Shown: positions 35,066 through 46,862, numbered from the stretch's first letter. The stretch: DNA of 64,000 nt from Ambrosia x helenae (GCA_030844895.1 CM061227.1:75876575-75940574), one strand, 5' to 3'. The notes: generated from the sequence alone by a model not told the origin. Numbers and translations: made by a program.

Positions 35066-35654
35066 TGCACTGCACCTACTTCCCAATAATCAAATCCAAC
35101 TTATAAAATAGGATTCCTCATTCCAATAAAAATATCCCTGCAGATTTAATTTAAAGTGTTGAAAAAACTGATATAACCCTAATCTTAAAATGGGATATAA
35201 ATGTTGCAGATGATTAATTAACCCAACCCAATCATGAAAGGCTTCAGAATATAAAATAATAATGTAAAGTGAATAAATGTATGAAGGAAGGCTTACAGAT
35301 TGTTTGGTGGGCAGAATTAGAATTATTATTATTATTATTATTCAGTTTTCAATTTGAAAATCATTTGTATTGTAAGCCAAGAAGCCCTAACAGTAACAGT
35401 GGTTAATGACGGGCGCCAATCTGAAGGAAGCCGCTAACACTATAAAAATAAAAATGTACTTTATTTTATTTCATGTTATGGTCCGGAACCATTAACGTTG
35501 TGAAATGTTAACATACAAATCCTTCAAGGAACACTTCGTGAATTGTTTAGCGAAAAGTTTATTTGTGTTCGTTTGTTTAATAAAGGAATGAACACAAACA
35601 AGAAATTATGTTCGTTTAGTTAAACTTAAACATACGAGCGTGAGCAGAGATCGC
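35066..35654. other. RECQSIM 5' region and retrotransposon target
   Basis: Immediately upstream of the RECQSIM start codon on the minus strand; it must hold the 5' UTR and promoter. A short (ATT)n run lies at 35325-35342. No convincing TATA box was found. From about 35560 it contains GTTCGTTTG/AAACGAAC-type repeat text that resumes at 47742, on the other side of the retrotransposon insertion. Confidence 0.4.
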
Positions 35655-36373
35655 TGTTGGATCAGTTTGCTCTTTTGCTAAGTAAGAACTTGCTATCTTG
35701 ACACTTAAGTGTTTAGCAAGCCCTTGTATATCAGATTATAAGCACAGCGGAATGTATAAGTTAAAGCAACACTTTTTATACTTAGGAAGAGTTATTACTC
35801 CCCCTAGATGATTGAAACTAATAATGACAAGTATTTATTATGAATCCAAGCAGTAAATGAGAATTAGATACTTAGGCAGATTCACAATAAATACTGAAAT
35901 GGAATAGAACAGTAAAAGTGTTTGAAGGATTTTTCTATTAAAATCAATGTCTAAAATAGAAGGTTGAAGCCTCCTATTTATAGACGTTTACATACATGTA
36001 TCTTGCCCAAAAAGCAAGTACAGAAACATCAGAAACAAGTTGCACAAGTTGCAACATTGAAACTAACAAATACAACTAAAAGTAATAATAAACAATAAAA
36101 CTACTGATGCAAAAGGCGGTGGAAAATATCTGATGCTAAGTGCTGATGAATGACAAACTACTGATGAGTAGTTTGTCTTCAGTACTTCTGAAGTGAACTT
36201 GTCTGGTTTGGACTTCAGAACTTCTGATGAAGTTTCTTCTTCAGCACTTCTCATATCTTCTCTTCAGCAGTTTCTTGTTTTCTTTTCAGTACTTCTATAC
36301 TTAGCCAAAATGACAGAAGTGAATTAGACTAAGGTTTCCAAAAGTGGTTTCACCAATCCTCTTTGTCCTAACA
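35655..36373 (-). repeat. 3' LTR of the Sirevirus element
   Basis: 719 bp. On the minus strand it starts TGTTAGGACAAAG and ends CTGATCCAACA. It differs from the 5' LTR at three positions noted by eye (for example within cacagcggaatg). TATAAATA on the minus strand at 35975-35982. Confidence 0.95.
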
Positions 36374-36386
36374 ATCCTCCCCTGGA
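36374..36386 (-). other. Polypurine tract
   Basis: Minus-strand CCAGGGGAGGAT directly abuts the 3' LTR, the expected site of plus-strand DNA priming. Confidence 0.8.
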
Positions 36387-36414
36387 TTGATGAAGCCAAA
36401 ACCTTACTAATTCC

Positions 36415-39400
36415 TTATGTTTTTCTTCTGTCTTGAACAATCTTCCATATCTCTTTGTACATGGTGTTCTTGAGCTGGTTTAACTGACCATCAGATAGAG
36501 ATCCTCTCTGTGGTTCCAGATGTTGAATTGTGAGCAGGTCTTGTGTTGACAGTTTCTTTAGATCACTGATCTTCTTGTAAGCCCTGCTTGAGAGGTCTCT
36601 TCTTGTCAACAATACTGAGTTGTTATCAGTAAGTGACCATCTGATGATAGGTATCTTTGACTTGTTAAAGTCAGAAGAATAGGGAACCAGACTTGTCCCT
36701 TGGGTTGATGGTCCTGAGTGTTGGATGCTTTCTGTTTCAGTTAACCTCAGGTGGGAGTCTCTTCCTTGTTGTTGTTGCATATCAGGCATCTGAACAGTTG
36801 GGAGATGGTGTTCAGTCACTACCTTGGTATGCATCTTTTCTTTGATGGTCTTTTGGATTTGGTAGGCAAAAGTGGAAGGATCCCTGAATTGTGTTAACAG
36901 AGGTTTCTCCTCAATGTCAAAATCTGAATGGACTATTGAACTTCCTTCAAGTAGTACCATTTTGAAATCAGTTTTGACATTGTCCTCTGCTTTCTTTCTT
37001 TGAGTAGCAGGCCTTCTTGTTGATACACCAGAAGTTCTAACTACTGATCTTGAAGGATCAGCAGTTTGAAACTTCTCTGGATTTCCAGCCTTGGCAGCCT
37101 TGTATTTTCTGTAAGTATCCATCAGTCTTTCTTCTTTCCATCTGGATACTGAGGCTTTTGAACCATAGCCCTCTGCTACTAATTCTTCTATCATCTGGGC
37201 TCTCTTGGCCTTTCCTTCTTTGCTTGTGGCCAGTTTGTCTGCAAGCAGTTGTGCTCTTCTTGTCAGCTCTTGCATAGAGAGTCCCTTAAGTGTGTAGGCT
37301 TTAGTCTTGCTGTTCTTTGTGATGTAAGACACCAGTTGTTGTCTTTTGTCTTGTTCAGCAATCTCATCAAGGCTAGCCTGCCTTTGTAGTTCAGCTTCAT
37401 AGGCCTGAAGTTTTTCTTCATGGCTTAAGTCTAGATCATCCCTTTCTTCCAGAGTTTTCCAGATCAGATCTTCTCTGGCCTTCTTGTTGGCTGCAACTAA
37501 GCTCTTCTCTAATAATTCAGCTGATTGAGAGATAGGAGAAGGGTTTAGTACAGTCATTGTTGTAACTGTTGTGGTAGGCCTGATAGGATCAGATGTTGGT
37601 TGAATGGGAGCAGTGGTTCTGGAAGGGTCAACAGTTTGAGGTTTGGAAGTGTTAACCTCTGATGGGTTGACAACTGCTGATGGTTTGTCAACTACTGAAG
37701 GATTGTCTTCAGTACTTTCTGATTCTTCATCAGAACTTTTGTCATCAGAAGTTTCTTCACTATGCCTTAGGGATTCTTCAGAGGTTTGGGTCTCATCTTC
37801 TTTTTCTGTGGCTTCAATTTCTTCCACTGAGACACCAAACTGTTTGGCCAGTTTTTCTTTCCTGGCTTGATCCTTCTGATCTCTTTCAAGGATGGCCACT
37901 CTTGCCCTTATCCTGGCTTGGAATGACTCCTTAGGTTCCCTGATTTTCTCCCCCTTTTTAGATTCATCAATTTTAAGTTTAGAGGTTGAGGGTTGGGAGA
38001 TTCGACCTTGAAGATGAGCAATCTGTTTGCTGTTGAATTCTATCTTGTTGGACAGATCATTCATCTTTGTCTTGATCACTCCAAATTGGTTTTTGATAGA
38101 CAGCTCCAAGTTAGCTGTGTATGTTTGGAAGTGATTGCTGATGAGAGTGTTCATCATGTGGTACAGGGGACCCTCTGGGCTGCATAGCTGGTTCAGGTCT
38201 ATGCTTGTTTGCCCAGGGAATTGGGTAGGCATTTGTTGTGAAGGGTGTGTTTTTGGGAGATCCTCATGTTGTACAGAGGATGCCACTCTAGGGGTTTTAG
38301 GGATTGAGTGGGCTTTAACCTGTGCAGGGGTGACTGGCTTCTTGAGCCTGGATACCCCTGAAACAGGACCTTCATAAAGTGCCGTCAATTCAGTAGTTTG
38401 TGTTTTTGAAACATCATCCAAATTAATGGAATCATCTGAATCCCTGATGTTGTCCTCATTGAGGACTGTCTCAGTTAAATCATGAGCTGAGCCCAACTCA
38501 GTTCTCTCATGAACCTCTTGTTCTTGGTTCTGAGGATTTCCTACTTCAGGCATTAAGCCTTCATCAGTAGTTGCCACATCTGAGGTCTTAGCTATGTTAC
38601 TTCTATCCTCAGATCCACCACTGGGTGGTAACTGAGTAGTAGCAGCCTCAGATGCCCCAAGAGTCTCTAAAATTGGGCTTAAAGACTCTGGTCCACCCTC
38701 ATCTCTTGGGATAGGGCTAGAGATGTCCACATCCATGTCTGATGTTGTGGTTATGTCCCCTGTTTGTTGTGGTTGTAGGGGACTGACATAATCAGATGGG
38801 ACCTTCTCTTTTAGCCCAGAGAGAAGTTTGGCAATTTCTATTGCCTCTGGTTCAGAAATTTGAGGGGTTGGTTCAGTAGTTTGGGCAATAGGTGAAATTT
38901 GTTGTTCAGCAGTTTCAAAAGAAGAGTGAGTTTCAATAGTTTTTCTAAGTCTTTTTCTTTTGAATAAAATGGTTATGGGTGCTCTTGGTGGGGTTTGAGA
39001 TGGATGAAACTGAGAGGGTGTTTCAGTCTCACCTATTTGAAGAGCAGACTGCTCATGAGCATGTTCAGGCATCTCAACCTCCTGAACAGCTTTTCTTTTG
39101 GGTTGGTGGGTTTTTGTCTTTGTTGGCTTGGGCTTTTTGGCTTTTGGTGGTGTGAGTTTGGAAGATGTGGGCTTCAGGGGGACTTGTTGTTGTTCTCCCT
39201 GATCATCTTCTGGCCAGGCAGCCGGTTTGTTATGCCTAGAGTATGCTTGTGAGGTTAATGGATTTAAAGTTGAAACTTTTCCCACAAGCACCTTATTACC
39301 CAGTTCCCTATTATGCATTGCATAATGAACCTTGGGTACAACAAAAACTTTTTCTTGGTATTATTATGATGTAACACCAACTCATTGAAAAATAGTTTTG

Positions 39401-39920
39401 ATGCCCTGAATTTAGTTTCATTCACAATGGAATGAAATATTGGTTGAAAAGTGGAGGGCATCTGGTCATAAGACCCTGTTTTTGGACTCAAACACATAAT
39501 AATATAATGAAACAAAAGCTTGTATTTTGGTTCAAAATATTTTTTGAAGATAGTAGCATGGGAGAGAGTACCTTGATAACCACACTCTGTCATGGTTAGG
39601 TGAATATCAGAATTAGCAACATGGTCAGGGGCAGTTACATCATCCAGACCCAGTCTTGTTGCCAGTGTGGCCGGTGTGATGGTCAGTGGTTTCCCTTTTA
39701 TTCTTGAGTTGAGGGAAATGACTTCATCATCCGCCGTCACCGTCTCAGCATTTGCCCAGAACTCATTCAGAGTTTCAGTGTGAATTGGTGGGTTTATTGT
39801 GAGAGCAGTAAAATATTGGGATTTTACGACAAGATCAATGATCTCATCGTATTGGGACCAGCCTTCTTGTTTTTCAAGAAAGGCCCTTTGATTGTGTCCC
39901 TGCTTTAGAACGAGAGCCAT
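36415..39920 (-). CDS. Env-position ORF of the Sirevirus element (one frame break)
   Basis: Two overlapping frames join near 39264-39318: about 218 codons from the Met at 39920, then about 960 codons to 36415. Together they would encode nearly 1,180 residues, located between RNase H and the polypurine tract where Sireviruses carry an extra ORF of unknown function. The N-terminal part (FWANAETV, IKGKPLTITPATLATRLGL, YPRFIMQ) resembles the plant-specific domain annotated as putative plant transposon protein. The middle is Pro/Ser/Thr-rich and acidic. About residues 780-930 of the combined ORF are strongly charged and look coiled-coil. No signal peptide or transmembrane segment is obvious, so an envelope role is not supported. 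The frame break may be an assembly error or decay. Confidence 0.7.
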
Positions 39921-39944
39921 GTGGTTTGGGTTTTGATCGAACAC

Positions 39945-40428
39945 TTGATTTGCAGGTTTTAGGTTATTGAGAGAGAAAGAGGGATATTTTTGAGTTTGAA
40001 AGGATAAGTGTTGAGAAAAAGTATTTATCAGAAGTTTTAACCGCTTGAATCTTCTTTATTAGAAGTTTTTAAACCGCCTTTGGTTAAAAATCTTTTTATC
40101 AGAAGTTTTAAACTGATTAGGTCAAACCTCTGATGATGGGAAAAGTCAGATTTGCCCTTTTGACTAAACTGCTGATGAAGGATTACTTCATCAGTAGTTC
40201 CCATTTCCTCTTCAGTAGTTTTAACAGCTGATGAGAAATGTTTTTATAAATACTTTTATTCATAACTTCTAAAGGTTATTTTATCAGAAGTTACACACTT
40301 TTCAGAAATTATCCCTATACTGATGTTTTGTTCATCAGTAGTTTCTCTCTTTTCAGAAGTTTTGTTTCAGACTTTTTGTCTGTTTTGTAAGTGAAAAATG
40401 AAAAATTGCAAAATAATAAAATAAACAC
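39945..40428. other. Non-coding spacer between pol and env-position ORF
   Basis: Contains several copies of ATCAGAAGTTTTAA and CATCAGTAGTT-type motifs and no open frame. It probably serves as leader or promoter for the downstream ORF; this is an inference from position. Confidence 0.4.
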
Positions 40429-40573
40429 TTACAAATTTAGCATCCCAAGCATGGATACTAACTTCTGAAATGTTGATGTGTCAAGGGGTTTTGTGAAGAT
40501 GTCAGCTATTTGATTAGCTGTTGCTACATGCTTCACCTCAATCTTGCCTTTTTCATAGCAATCTCTTATGAAA
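40429..40573 (-). pseudogene. C-terminal end of Sirevirus RNase H/pol
   Basis: Encodes FIRDCYEKGKIEV, then ADIFTKPLD and the pol stop codon at 40429-40431. It is the continuation of the RNase H frame that stops after KTKHIEIRYH at 41126, separated from it by the Helitron at 40574-41125. FTKPL is the usual end motif of copia polyproteins. Confidence 0.85.
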
Positions 40574-41125
40574 CTAGGTGTTTAATCTGCCGCGCGTTGC
40601 GGCGGCGTCAATCAATTCGTTGTGGCGGCAATACCGAACCGATACCGAACCGAGTGGTTTCGGGATCGGTATCGGTACCCATATTTATGGATTTTCGGTT
40701 TTGGTATTATCGGTATCGGTACGGGATCGGTATGGTATCGGTATTTTAAGGTAAAATACCGATACCATACCGGTACCGTACCGATACCGTAAAGTTTTTG
40801 AATAAAATAATAGTATATAATATATTAATTAGGAATGAGCATACAAGGCCGAATACCGATCCTATCCCGTCCCGATCCCGATACCGTACCGAACCGAGTG
40901 GTTTCGGGATCGGTATCGGTACCCATATTTATGGATTTTCGGTTTCGGTATTGTCGGTATCGATACGGGATCGGTATAATATATTAATAGTATATAATAT
41001 AATATATTAATAGTATATAATATAATAAAGTTTTTAAATAAAATAATAATATAAATAAAATATTAATATAAATTACTATTCACTTCATTTACTGTTCATT
41101 TAGTTTGCTTATTTATAGTATGTAA
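40574..41125 (-). mobile_element. Helitron inserted in the Sirevirus RNase H
   Basis: On the minus strand the 3' end has hairpin GCCGCAACGCGCGGC, then AGATTAAACACCTAG before T. The 5' end abuts an A and starts TTACATACTATAAATAAG rather than the usual TC. The host frame reads straight across when the 552 bp are skipped, with no target duplication, as Helitrons do. The interior has two copies of a GGTTTCGGGATCGGTATCGG segment (near 40656 and 40900). Hairpin-plus-CTAG ends match the design of the four elements around the formin gene, though the interior is different. Confidence 0.85.
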
Positions 41126-42976
41126 TGGTACCTGATCTCAATATGTTTGGTTTTTGAGAACTGTACCGGATTCTGAATGATGCTAATGGCAGATTTGCTG
41201 TCTACAAACAAAGGTGTCTTGGTTTCTTTGATTCCATAATCAAGAAGTTGATATTGGAGCCATTGTATCTGTGATGTACAACTTGCAGCTGCAATGTATT
41301 CAGCTTCAGCAGTTGAAGTTGCAACAAATGTTTGCTTCTTTGATTGCCATGACACTAGACAGTTACCCAGGAATTGACAACCACCAGATGTTGACTTTCT
41401 TGTCATCTTACACCCTGCATAGTCACTATCTGAAAAAGCTGATAACTTGGTATTGCTTGAAGCAGGATACCAAATTCCAAGTGTTGGAGTTCCTTTCAGA
41501 TATCTGAAAATTCTTTTGACTGCTATAAGGTGTGATTCCCTTGGTGCTGATTGATATCTAACACAGACACATGTTGAAAACATAATATCTGGTCTAGAAG
41601 CAGTTAAGTATAAAAGGGAACCTATCATGCATCTGTACATGGTTTGATCAACCTGGTTTCCTTGATCATCAGGTTCAACTTGTGTGATTGGTGTCATGGG
41701 AGTGGAACATGATTTACAGTCTTTTAAAGAAAATTTGTTTAATAATTCTTTAACATATTTTGATTGATGTATAAAAGTTCCATTTTTTTGTTGCTTGATC
41801 TGCAGTCCCAGAAAGTACTGCAGTTCTCCCATGGTACTCATCTCAAATTTTGATTGCATGAGTTTCTTAAAATCATCACACAGTTTTGTGTTTGTTGAAC
41901 CAAAAATGATATCATCAACATAAATTTGAACAAGTAAGACATGATTTCCAACATGTTTTATGAAAAGAGTTTTATCAATGGCACCTCTTGTAAAGTTATT
42001 TTTGAGTAAAAAGGTGGAGAGTGTATCATACCAGGCTCTTGGAGCCTGTTTGAGCCCATAAAGAGCTTTGTCCAGTCTGTACACCCACTCAGGATGAGAA
42101 GGATCCTCAAACCAGGTGGTGACAGACATACACCTCCTCTTTTATTTTTCCATACAAAAATGCACTTTTCACATCCATTTGATAAACTTTAATTTTGTTG
42201 GAAATGGCATAGGCCAGAAATAACCTGATGGCCTCAAGCCTTGCAACTGGAGCAAAGGTTTCATCATAGTCAATTCCCTCTTCTTGAGAGTACCCTTGAA
42301 CTACCAGTCTTGCCTTGTTCTTGATTATCATACCAGCTTCATCTTGTTTGTTCCTAAAAACCCATCTTGTGCCAATTGGTTGCTTGTTTGGAGGTAAGGG
42401 ACAGATTTCCCAGACCTGTTGCTTGTTGAACTGAAGCAGTTCATCTTGCATAGCTTGCACCCAATTATTGTCTTTGAGGGCTTCCTGGTACTTCTTTGGT
42501 TCCAACTGTGAGATAAAGGCTGAAAATAGGCAAAAGTTGGAGAGCTGGTTTCTGGTAAGAACACCTGAAGCTATATCACCTATGATTTGATCAAGTGGAT
42601 GATCTCTGTGTTCAATCAGTTGTTGTAAACCACTGACAGGTGTAGGTGGCTCTTGTTCTTCAAACAAACTACTGAGGTCTATAATATCTGGTTCAGCAGT
42701 TTTAGAGTCTTCAGTAGTTGCAGGTGCTGAAGCAAAGGCCTTCAGTATTTGTTGGATCAGAAGTTTGTGAAACTTCTGATGGTGTTGAAGTTGACTTAAT
42801 GACTGTTTGAGGAGTCCATGGTGTAGGATCCTCATCATCAAACCTTTGATCACCATAATAATTAGGTTTGGAAGGAGTAACAGTCTTTTCAGGTCCAAAG
42901 TGGAAGTTGTCAAGGTCAAAGAGTTCAGCAGGATGTGCTGGAATAAGAGTGTGTTTTGACTCATTGAACTTGACAT
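41126..42976 (-). pseudogene. Sirevirus reverse transcriptase and RNase H
   Basis: The RT N-terminal half is in the frame 42107-42976 (RWVFRNKQDEAG, ARLVVQGYSQEEGIDYDETF, MDVKSAFLYG). The frame breaks near 42120. The second frame 41113-42129 has ALYGLKQAPRAWY, the catalytic YVDDIIFGS and GLQIKQ, then RNase H with STAEAEYIAA and KTKHIEIR, where the Helitron begins. The order and motifs are those of Ty1/copia pol. Because of the break and the insertion, this copy cannot make an intact polymerase from one frame. Confidence 0.9.
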
Positions 42977-44276
42977 TCAATGTTTCTTCTACTATCCTGG
43001 TGTGAGAATTAAAAACCTTGTAGGATTTTCTAGTTGAAGAGTAACCAAGAAAGTAACCTGAGTCAACTTTGGCAGCAAACTTTGAAATAGATTCCTTGAT
43101 GTTCAAGATGAAACATTGACACCCAAAAGCCCTGAAAAAGGAGATAAGGGGCTTCATGCCATGAAGAACTTCATAGGCAGTCTTGGAATGTCTCTTGACC
43201 ACAAGAACTCTATTCTGAACATAACATGATGTGTTAACTGCTTCTGCCCAAAAGTACAAGGGTAGTCCAGAATCAGCTAACATTGTTCTTGCTCCTTCTA
43301 TTAATGTTCTGTTCTTCCTTTCTACTACACCATTTTGTTCAGGAGTTCTGGGAACACTGTATTGTCTAATAATCCCTTTAGACAAACATAATTCATCCAG
43401 AGTTTTGTTCCTGAACTCTGTCCCATTATCACTTCTAATGGTTTTGACAGATAGAGAATATTGTTTCTCTACTTGTAGAATGAAGAACTTGATGATTTCA
43501 GCAGCCTCATCCTTGGAGAATAAGAAGAATACCCATGTGAATCTTGAGTAGTCATCAATGATGACTAAGCAGTACTTCTTCTTACCAAGGCTCATAATCT
43601 TGACAGGTCCAAATAAGTCCATATGGAGTAGTTGAAGACATGCAGTTGTTTTTGATTCTTCAATAGACTTATAGGAGGACTTATGCTGTTTTCCCTTTAA
43701 ACAGGATACACAGTGTTCTTGACACTGGTATACTTTCAAAGGTAGACCTCTGACCAAGCCCATTTTTGTGACTTTATTTATGGTTTTAAAGTTCACATGG
43801 CCAAGTCTCCTGTGCCAGAGATCTGTTTCTGAAGTTGATGCCCTTGAGAAGAAACAGGCAGTGTTGTTCAATACTTTGTCTTTCTCAATGTCCACTGCAT
43901 AGACATTGCCACATCTTTTGGCAATCAGCAAAGTATGATCTTCAATGATCTTCTCTATCAACTTCTGGCCTTCTGGTGAGATGATCTTGCATGCTGTCTT
44001 TGTGAAAAAGGAAGAATATCCTTTATCACACATTTGTGACACACTCAGCAAGTTGTATTCAAGGTTTTCCACCAGATTGACCTTGTCAAACTGTATTTTG
44101 CCAGAGGAGACATTGCCATGTCCTAGCACATATCCCTTAGCATTATTCCCAAAGGATACAGATCCTTCTCTTTGGCTGATAAAGTTGTTTATCAGGTATC
44201 TGCATCCAGTCATGTGCATAGAGCCTCCACTATCAACATACCATATGCTGTTTAAGCCCCTGGAAACTCTCTGCAC
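42711..44276 (-). pseudogene. Sirevirus protease and integrase
   Basis: 521 codons in one frame. It starts beside the aspartic protease site WYVDSGGSMHMTG. Next come the HHCC pre-integrase zinc motif (HRRLGHVNF, CVSCLKGKQH), the catalytic core with LHMDLFGP, IRSDNGTEF and EQNGVVERKNRT (D, D, E), and the C-terminal part up to EETLNVKFNES. Upstream, the frame is separated from the gag-linked ORF by a stop and shift near 44285. Downstream it shifts near 42745. All catalytic residues seen are intact. Confidence 0.9.
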
Positions 44277-44287
44277 ATAAAAGCAAA

Positions 44288-45423
44288 TTAGTTAGGTTTA
44301 GGAACCCAAGCCTGTTTGGCTTTGGGTTTGCTCTTGAGAACAGTTACAGTTTGTTCTTGACCAGGTTGAGAAATCCATGTCTTTTTGGCAATGGATTTTT
44401 CATTAAGAACCATGGTGGTATCCTTTTCAGGACCACCATCAACCTTGGTCATCAGTAGTTGTACCATGTTCATTAGATTTTGTATCTCAGCAGTTTGTGA
44501 AACTGCTGATGATTCAGGTCTAACTACTGACAAAGAATTTTGAGAAAAAGATTTTAGTTGAGATTTTATCTTTTTCTGAGAAAAGGTGTTTTCAGGTTGT
44601 TGTTTCTTGGGTTTAAAGATTCTTTCATAATCATTTCTGATTTGATTTCCCACAACCTGTTGTTTAATTTTTTGATTGAACTGAATTCCTTTTCTGTATC
44701 TACAAAATTCAGTTTTGTGGTTGAACAGACCACAAATTTCACACTCTTTTGCCTTTTGTTTTTGATCTAAAGGCAAATTTCTGACATTAGTGTAAAGATT
44801 TTGCTCATCAGTAGTTTTCAGGATCTCAACTCCTGATGTAGATGAAACTACTGATGGCTCATTGTCAGATTTTGTTAATACTTCTGAAGTACTTTCTTTG
44901 AAAATACCAGGATTTCTGTTTAGAAAGTTTTCATGGAAAGATGTGCAGTCTTTCCCTTCAGAAGTTTCATTTGAAACAATTCTTCTCCCATCTTCAGTAG
45001 TTTTGGGAGAGAAATCTGTTGGTGTTTCAACATGATGGTATCCTATGCCAAACTTAACATTTGAAGCACTTTGTTTGTTTAGCAACAATTGATACCCCTT
45101 ACAAGATTCCACCCATTTTTCACATGTGATCCTGGTGTCAGCAAGCTCTTGTCTAACATCTCCCAAGTCATTAGCATGATTTTAATTTGTGCTTGGGTTT
45201 CAATAGCTGAGTCAGTTAATTTAGAAACTTCTTTTGTTTTAGCACACAGTTTTCTTTCTAAATCACATTTTATCTGTGTGTATTTTCTTTCTAAATCATT
45301 GGCTTTACCTTGTAAGTGCACATTTGTCTCTCTTATGAGAGCAAAAGTTTCTTTGCAAGAATTTGAGCAAAGTTTTGTCAAAGATTCTTTGATACCTGTG
45401 ACAATGCAGATTTTGAAGTACAA
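44288..45423 (-). pseudogene. Sirevirus Gag-Pol linker region
   Basis: Two frames: 45079-45423, with a heptad-like charged stretch (ERKYTQIKCDLERKL), and 44288-45166, starting GDVRQELADTRITCEKW and containing a zinc-knuckle-like CEICGLFNHKTEFCRYRK. They overlap at a frame break near 45185 and are cut from Gag by another break near 45390. Together they are the region between Gag and protease typical of long Sirevirus Gag proteins. Confidence 0.75.
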
Positions 45424-46862
45424 CCTTCAAATGCCATTAAGGCAAAGTTCTTTCTGCCATTGTCTGGTTCTCCCCAGTTGATGTCAAACACCTTGTTGTC
45501 TGCATCAGGATTGCACTCTGTGGTGTCAAAAGGGAGACTGCTCCAGTCAACATACCCTGAGGTAAAAAGACTTTGTTGAGAGGGTTGTTGAGGCTGTGGA
45601 GGATGTTGAGCAGCTGGAAAGGGAGGGATTGATTGTTGGCTCTGCATCTGTTGAGCAGACATTTGAACATATTGTACTTGTGGCATGTATTGCTGTTGAG
45701 GAGCTTGTGCCTGTACAAAATGAGCACTCCCTTGAGTTCCATTATTCCTATTATAATTGGGGTTATAGTTATTTCCAGATTGTGATTGGTTAAAGCTAGA
45801 GCTTCTACACTCTCTAGCAAAGTGTCCCAACTTCTGACACTTGTGACATCTCAATTTAGATTTGTCAAAACCAATTTTTGTATTACTGGTCAATCCTGGA
45901 AATTTCCTTCCTGACCTTTTATAAAACTTGTTAGTTTTAATGCTTAGCATGGCCAGTTGGTGTAAAATGTCCATTTCTTCTAAGTCATCACTGCTAAAAT
46001 TTTTCAAATCATCCATGATAAAACATAGATTATCAGCAGTTTGACTTTGGTCATTATTGTCATAACCTGGGAAAGATCTTTCTGATGAGATCCCAGTTGT
46101 TATGTCAATGTTGTCATAAGATCCATAGGAACAAGTTGGTGAGTCTTGTCTCAAAAGTGTTGTACTACCTGGTAGGTAGTCATCAGCAGTTTTACCAGAT
46201 GATTGTAATTTCTTCTTTTGATCAATTTCTCTCTCAAAAGTAAGTAATCTCCCATGGAGTTTTGTAAGAGTGAGGGAGCTAAAATCTGGTGAGGATCTTA
46301 AAACAATGGAGTATGTTTCCCATTTGTCTGGTAAAGACCTTAAAAATCTATGTAGCATAGACACTGTTGTATAGGTCTGACCATTTAACTTTAGCTCAGA
46401 TATTAATGAGGAGAATCTTTCAAATTGTTGAGTTAAAGTTTCCCCATTAATATGAGCAAATGTCTCATATTGTTGAGCTAAAATCTCTCTGGTGTTGGCA
46501 ATCACCTCTTCAATTCCTCCAAACTGTTCTTTAAGACAATCCCAGAGTTCTTTGGCACTTTCACAATGTAAAAGGCCAGAGTATATCTCATTTGGGAGAG
46601 CCATTGCCAACATAGAGAATGCTTTTGCATCTAGCTCAAGTTTTAGGAAATCATCATCTGTATATTCTTTTGGGTCCTTAGGGACCTTAACATTAGTTTC
46701 AAGATTGACATTTACTGGTTTGTGAGGACCATATATCACAGATCTCCAACAACCTGTGTTGGTCTGTGACAAGGTATGTGCCATTCTCTTTTGCCATATG
46801 TTGTATTCATTTCTTACAAGCATGGCAGGTTTAGTGGCAGAACCAGTATTATGTGGATCCAT
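45378..46862 (-). CDS. Sirevirus Gag
   Basis: The start is set at 46862 (MDPHNTGSATKPAMLVRNEY) rather than the upstream Met at 46949, because the homology-like part begins here. About 494 codons. The Gag core includes WQKRMAHTL, ELWDCLKEQFGG and FERFSSLISELKLNG. A CCHC zinc knuckle CHKCQKLGHFARECRS follows, then a Gln/Pro-rich tail. The product packages element RNA into virus-like particles. The frame ends early near 45378, where the downstream linker is in another frame; the break lies by a short A run. Confidence 0.9.
   Translation of the reverse strand: MDPHNTGSATKPAMLVRNEYNIWQKRMAHTLSQTNTGCWRSVIYGPHKPVNVNLETNVKVPKDPKEYTDDDFLKLELDAKAFSMLAMALPNEIYSGLLHCESAKELWDCLKEQFGGIEEVIANTREILAQQYETFAHINGETLTQQFERFSSLISELKLNGQTYTTVSMLHRFLRSLPDKWETYSIVLRSSPDFSSLTLTKLHGRLLTFEREIDQKKKLQSSGKTADDYLPGSTTLLRQDSPTCSYGSYDNIDITTGISSERSFPGYDNNDQSQTADNLCFIMDDLKNFSSDDLEEMDILHQLAMLSIKTNKFYKRSGRKFPGLTSNTKIGFDKSKLRCHKCQKLGHFARECRSSSFNQSQSGNNYNPNYNRNNGTQGSAHFVQAQAPQQQYMPQVQYVQMSAQQMQSQQSIPPFPAAQHPPQPQQPSQQSLFTSGYVDWSSLPFDTTECNPDADNKVFDINWGEPDNGRKNFALMAFEGCTSKSALSQVSKNL

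Noticed and set aside
37050..39252. Several plus-strand frames opposite the env-position ORF
   Set aside because: Antisense shadows of a long coding frame; no domains.
36415..39920. Calling the post-pol ORF an envelope glycoprotein
   Set aside because: No signal peptide, transmembrane segment or cysteine pattern is visible; only the genomic position suggests env.
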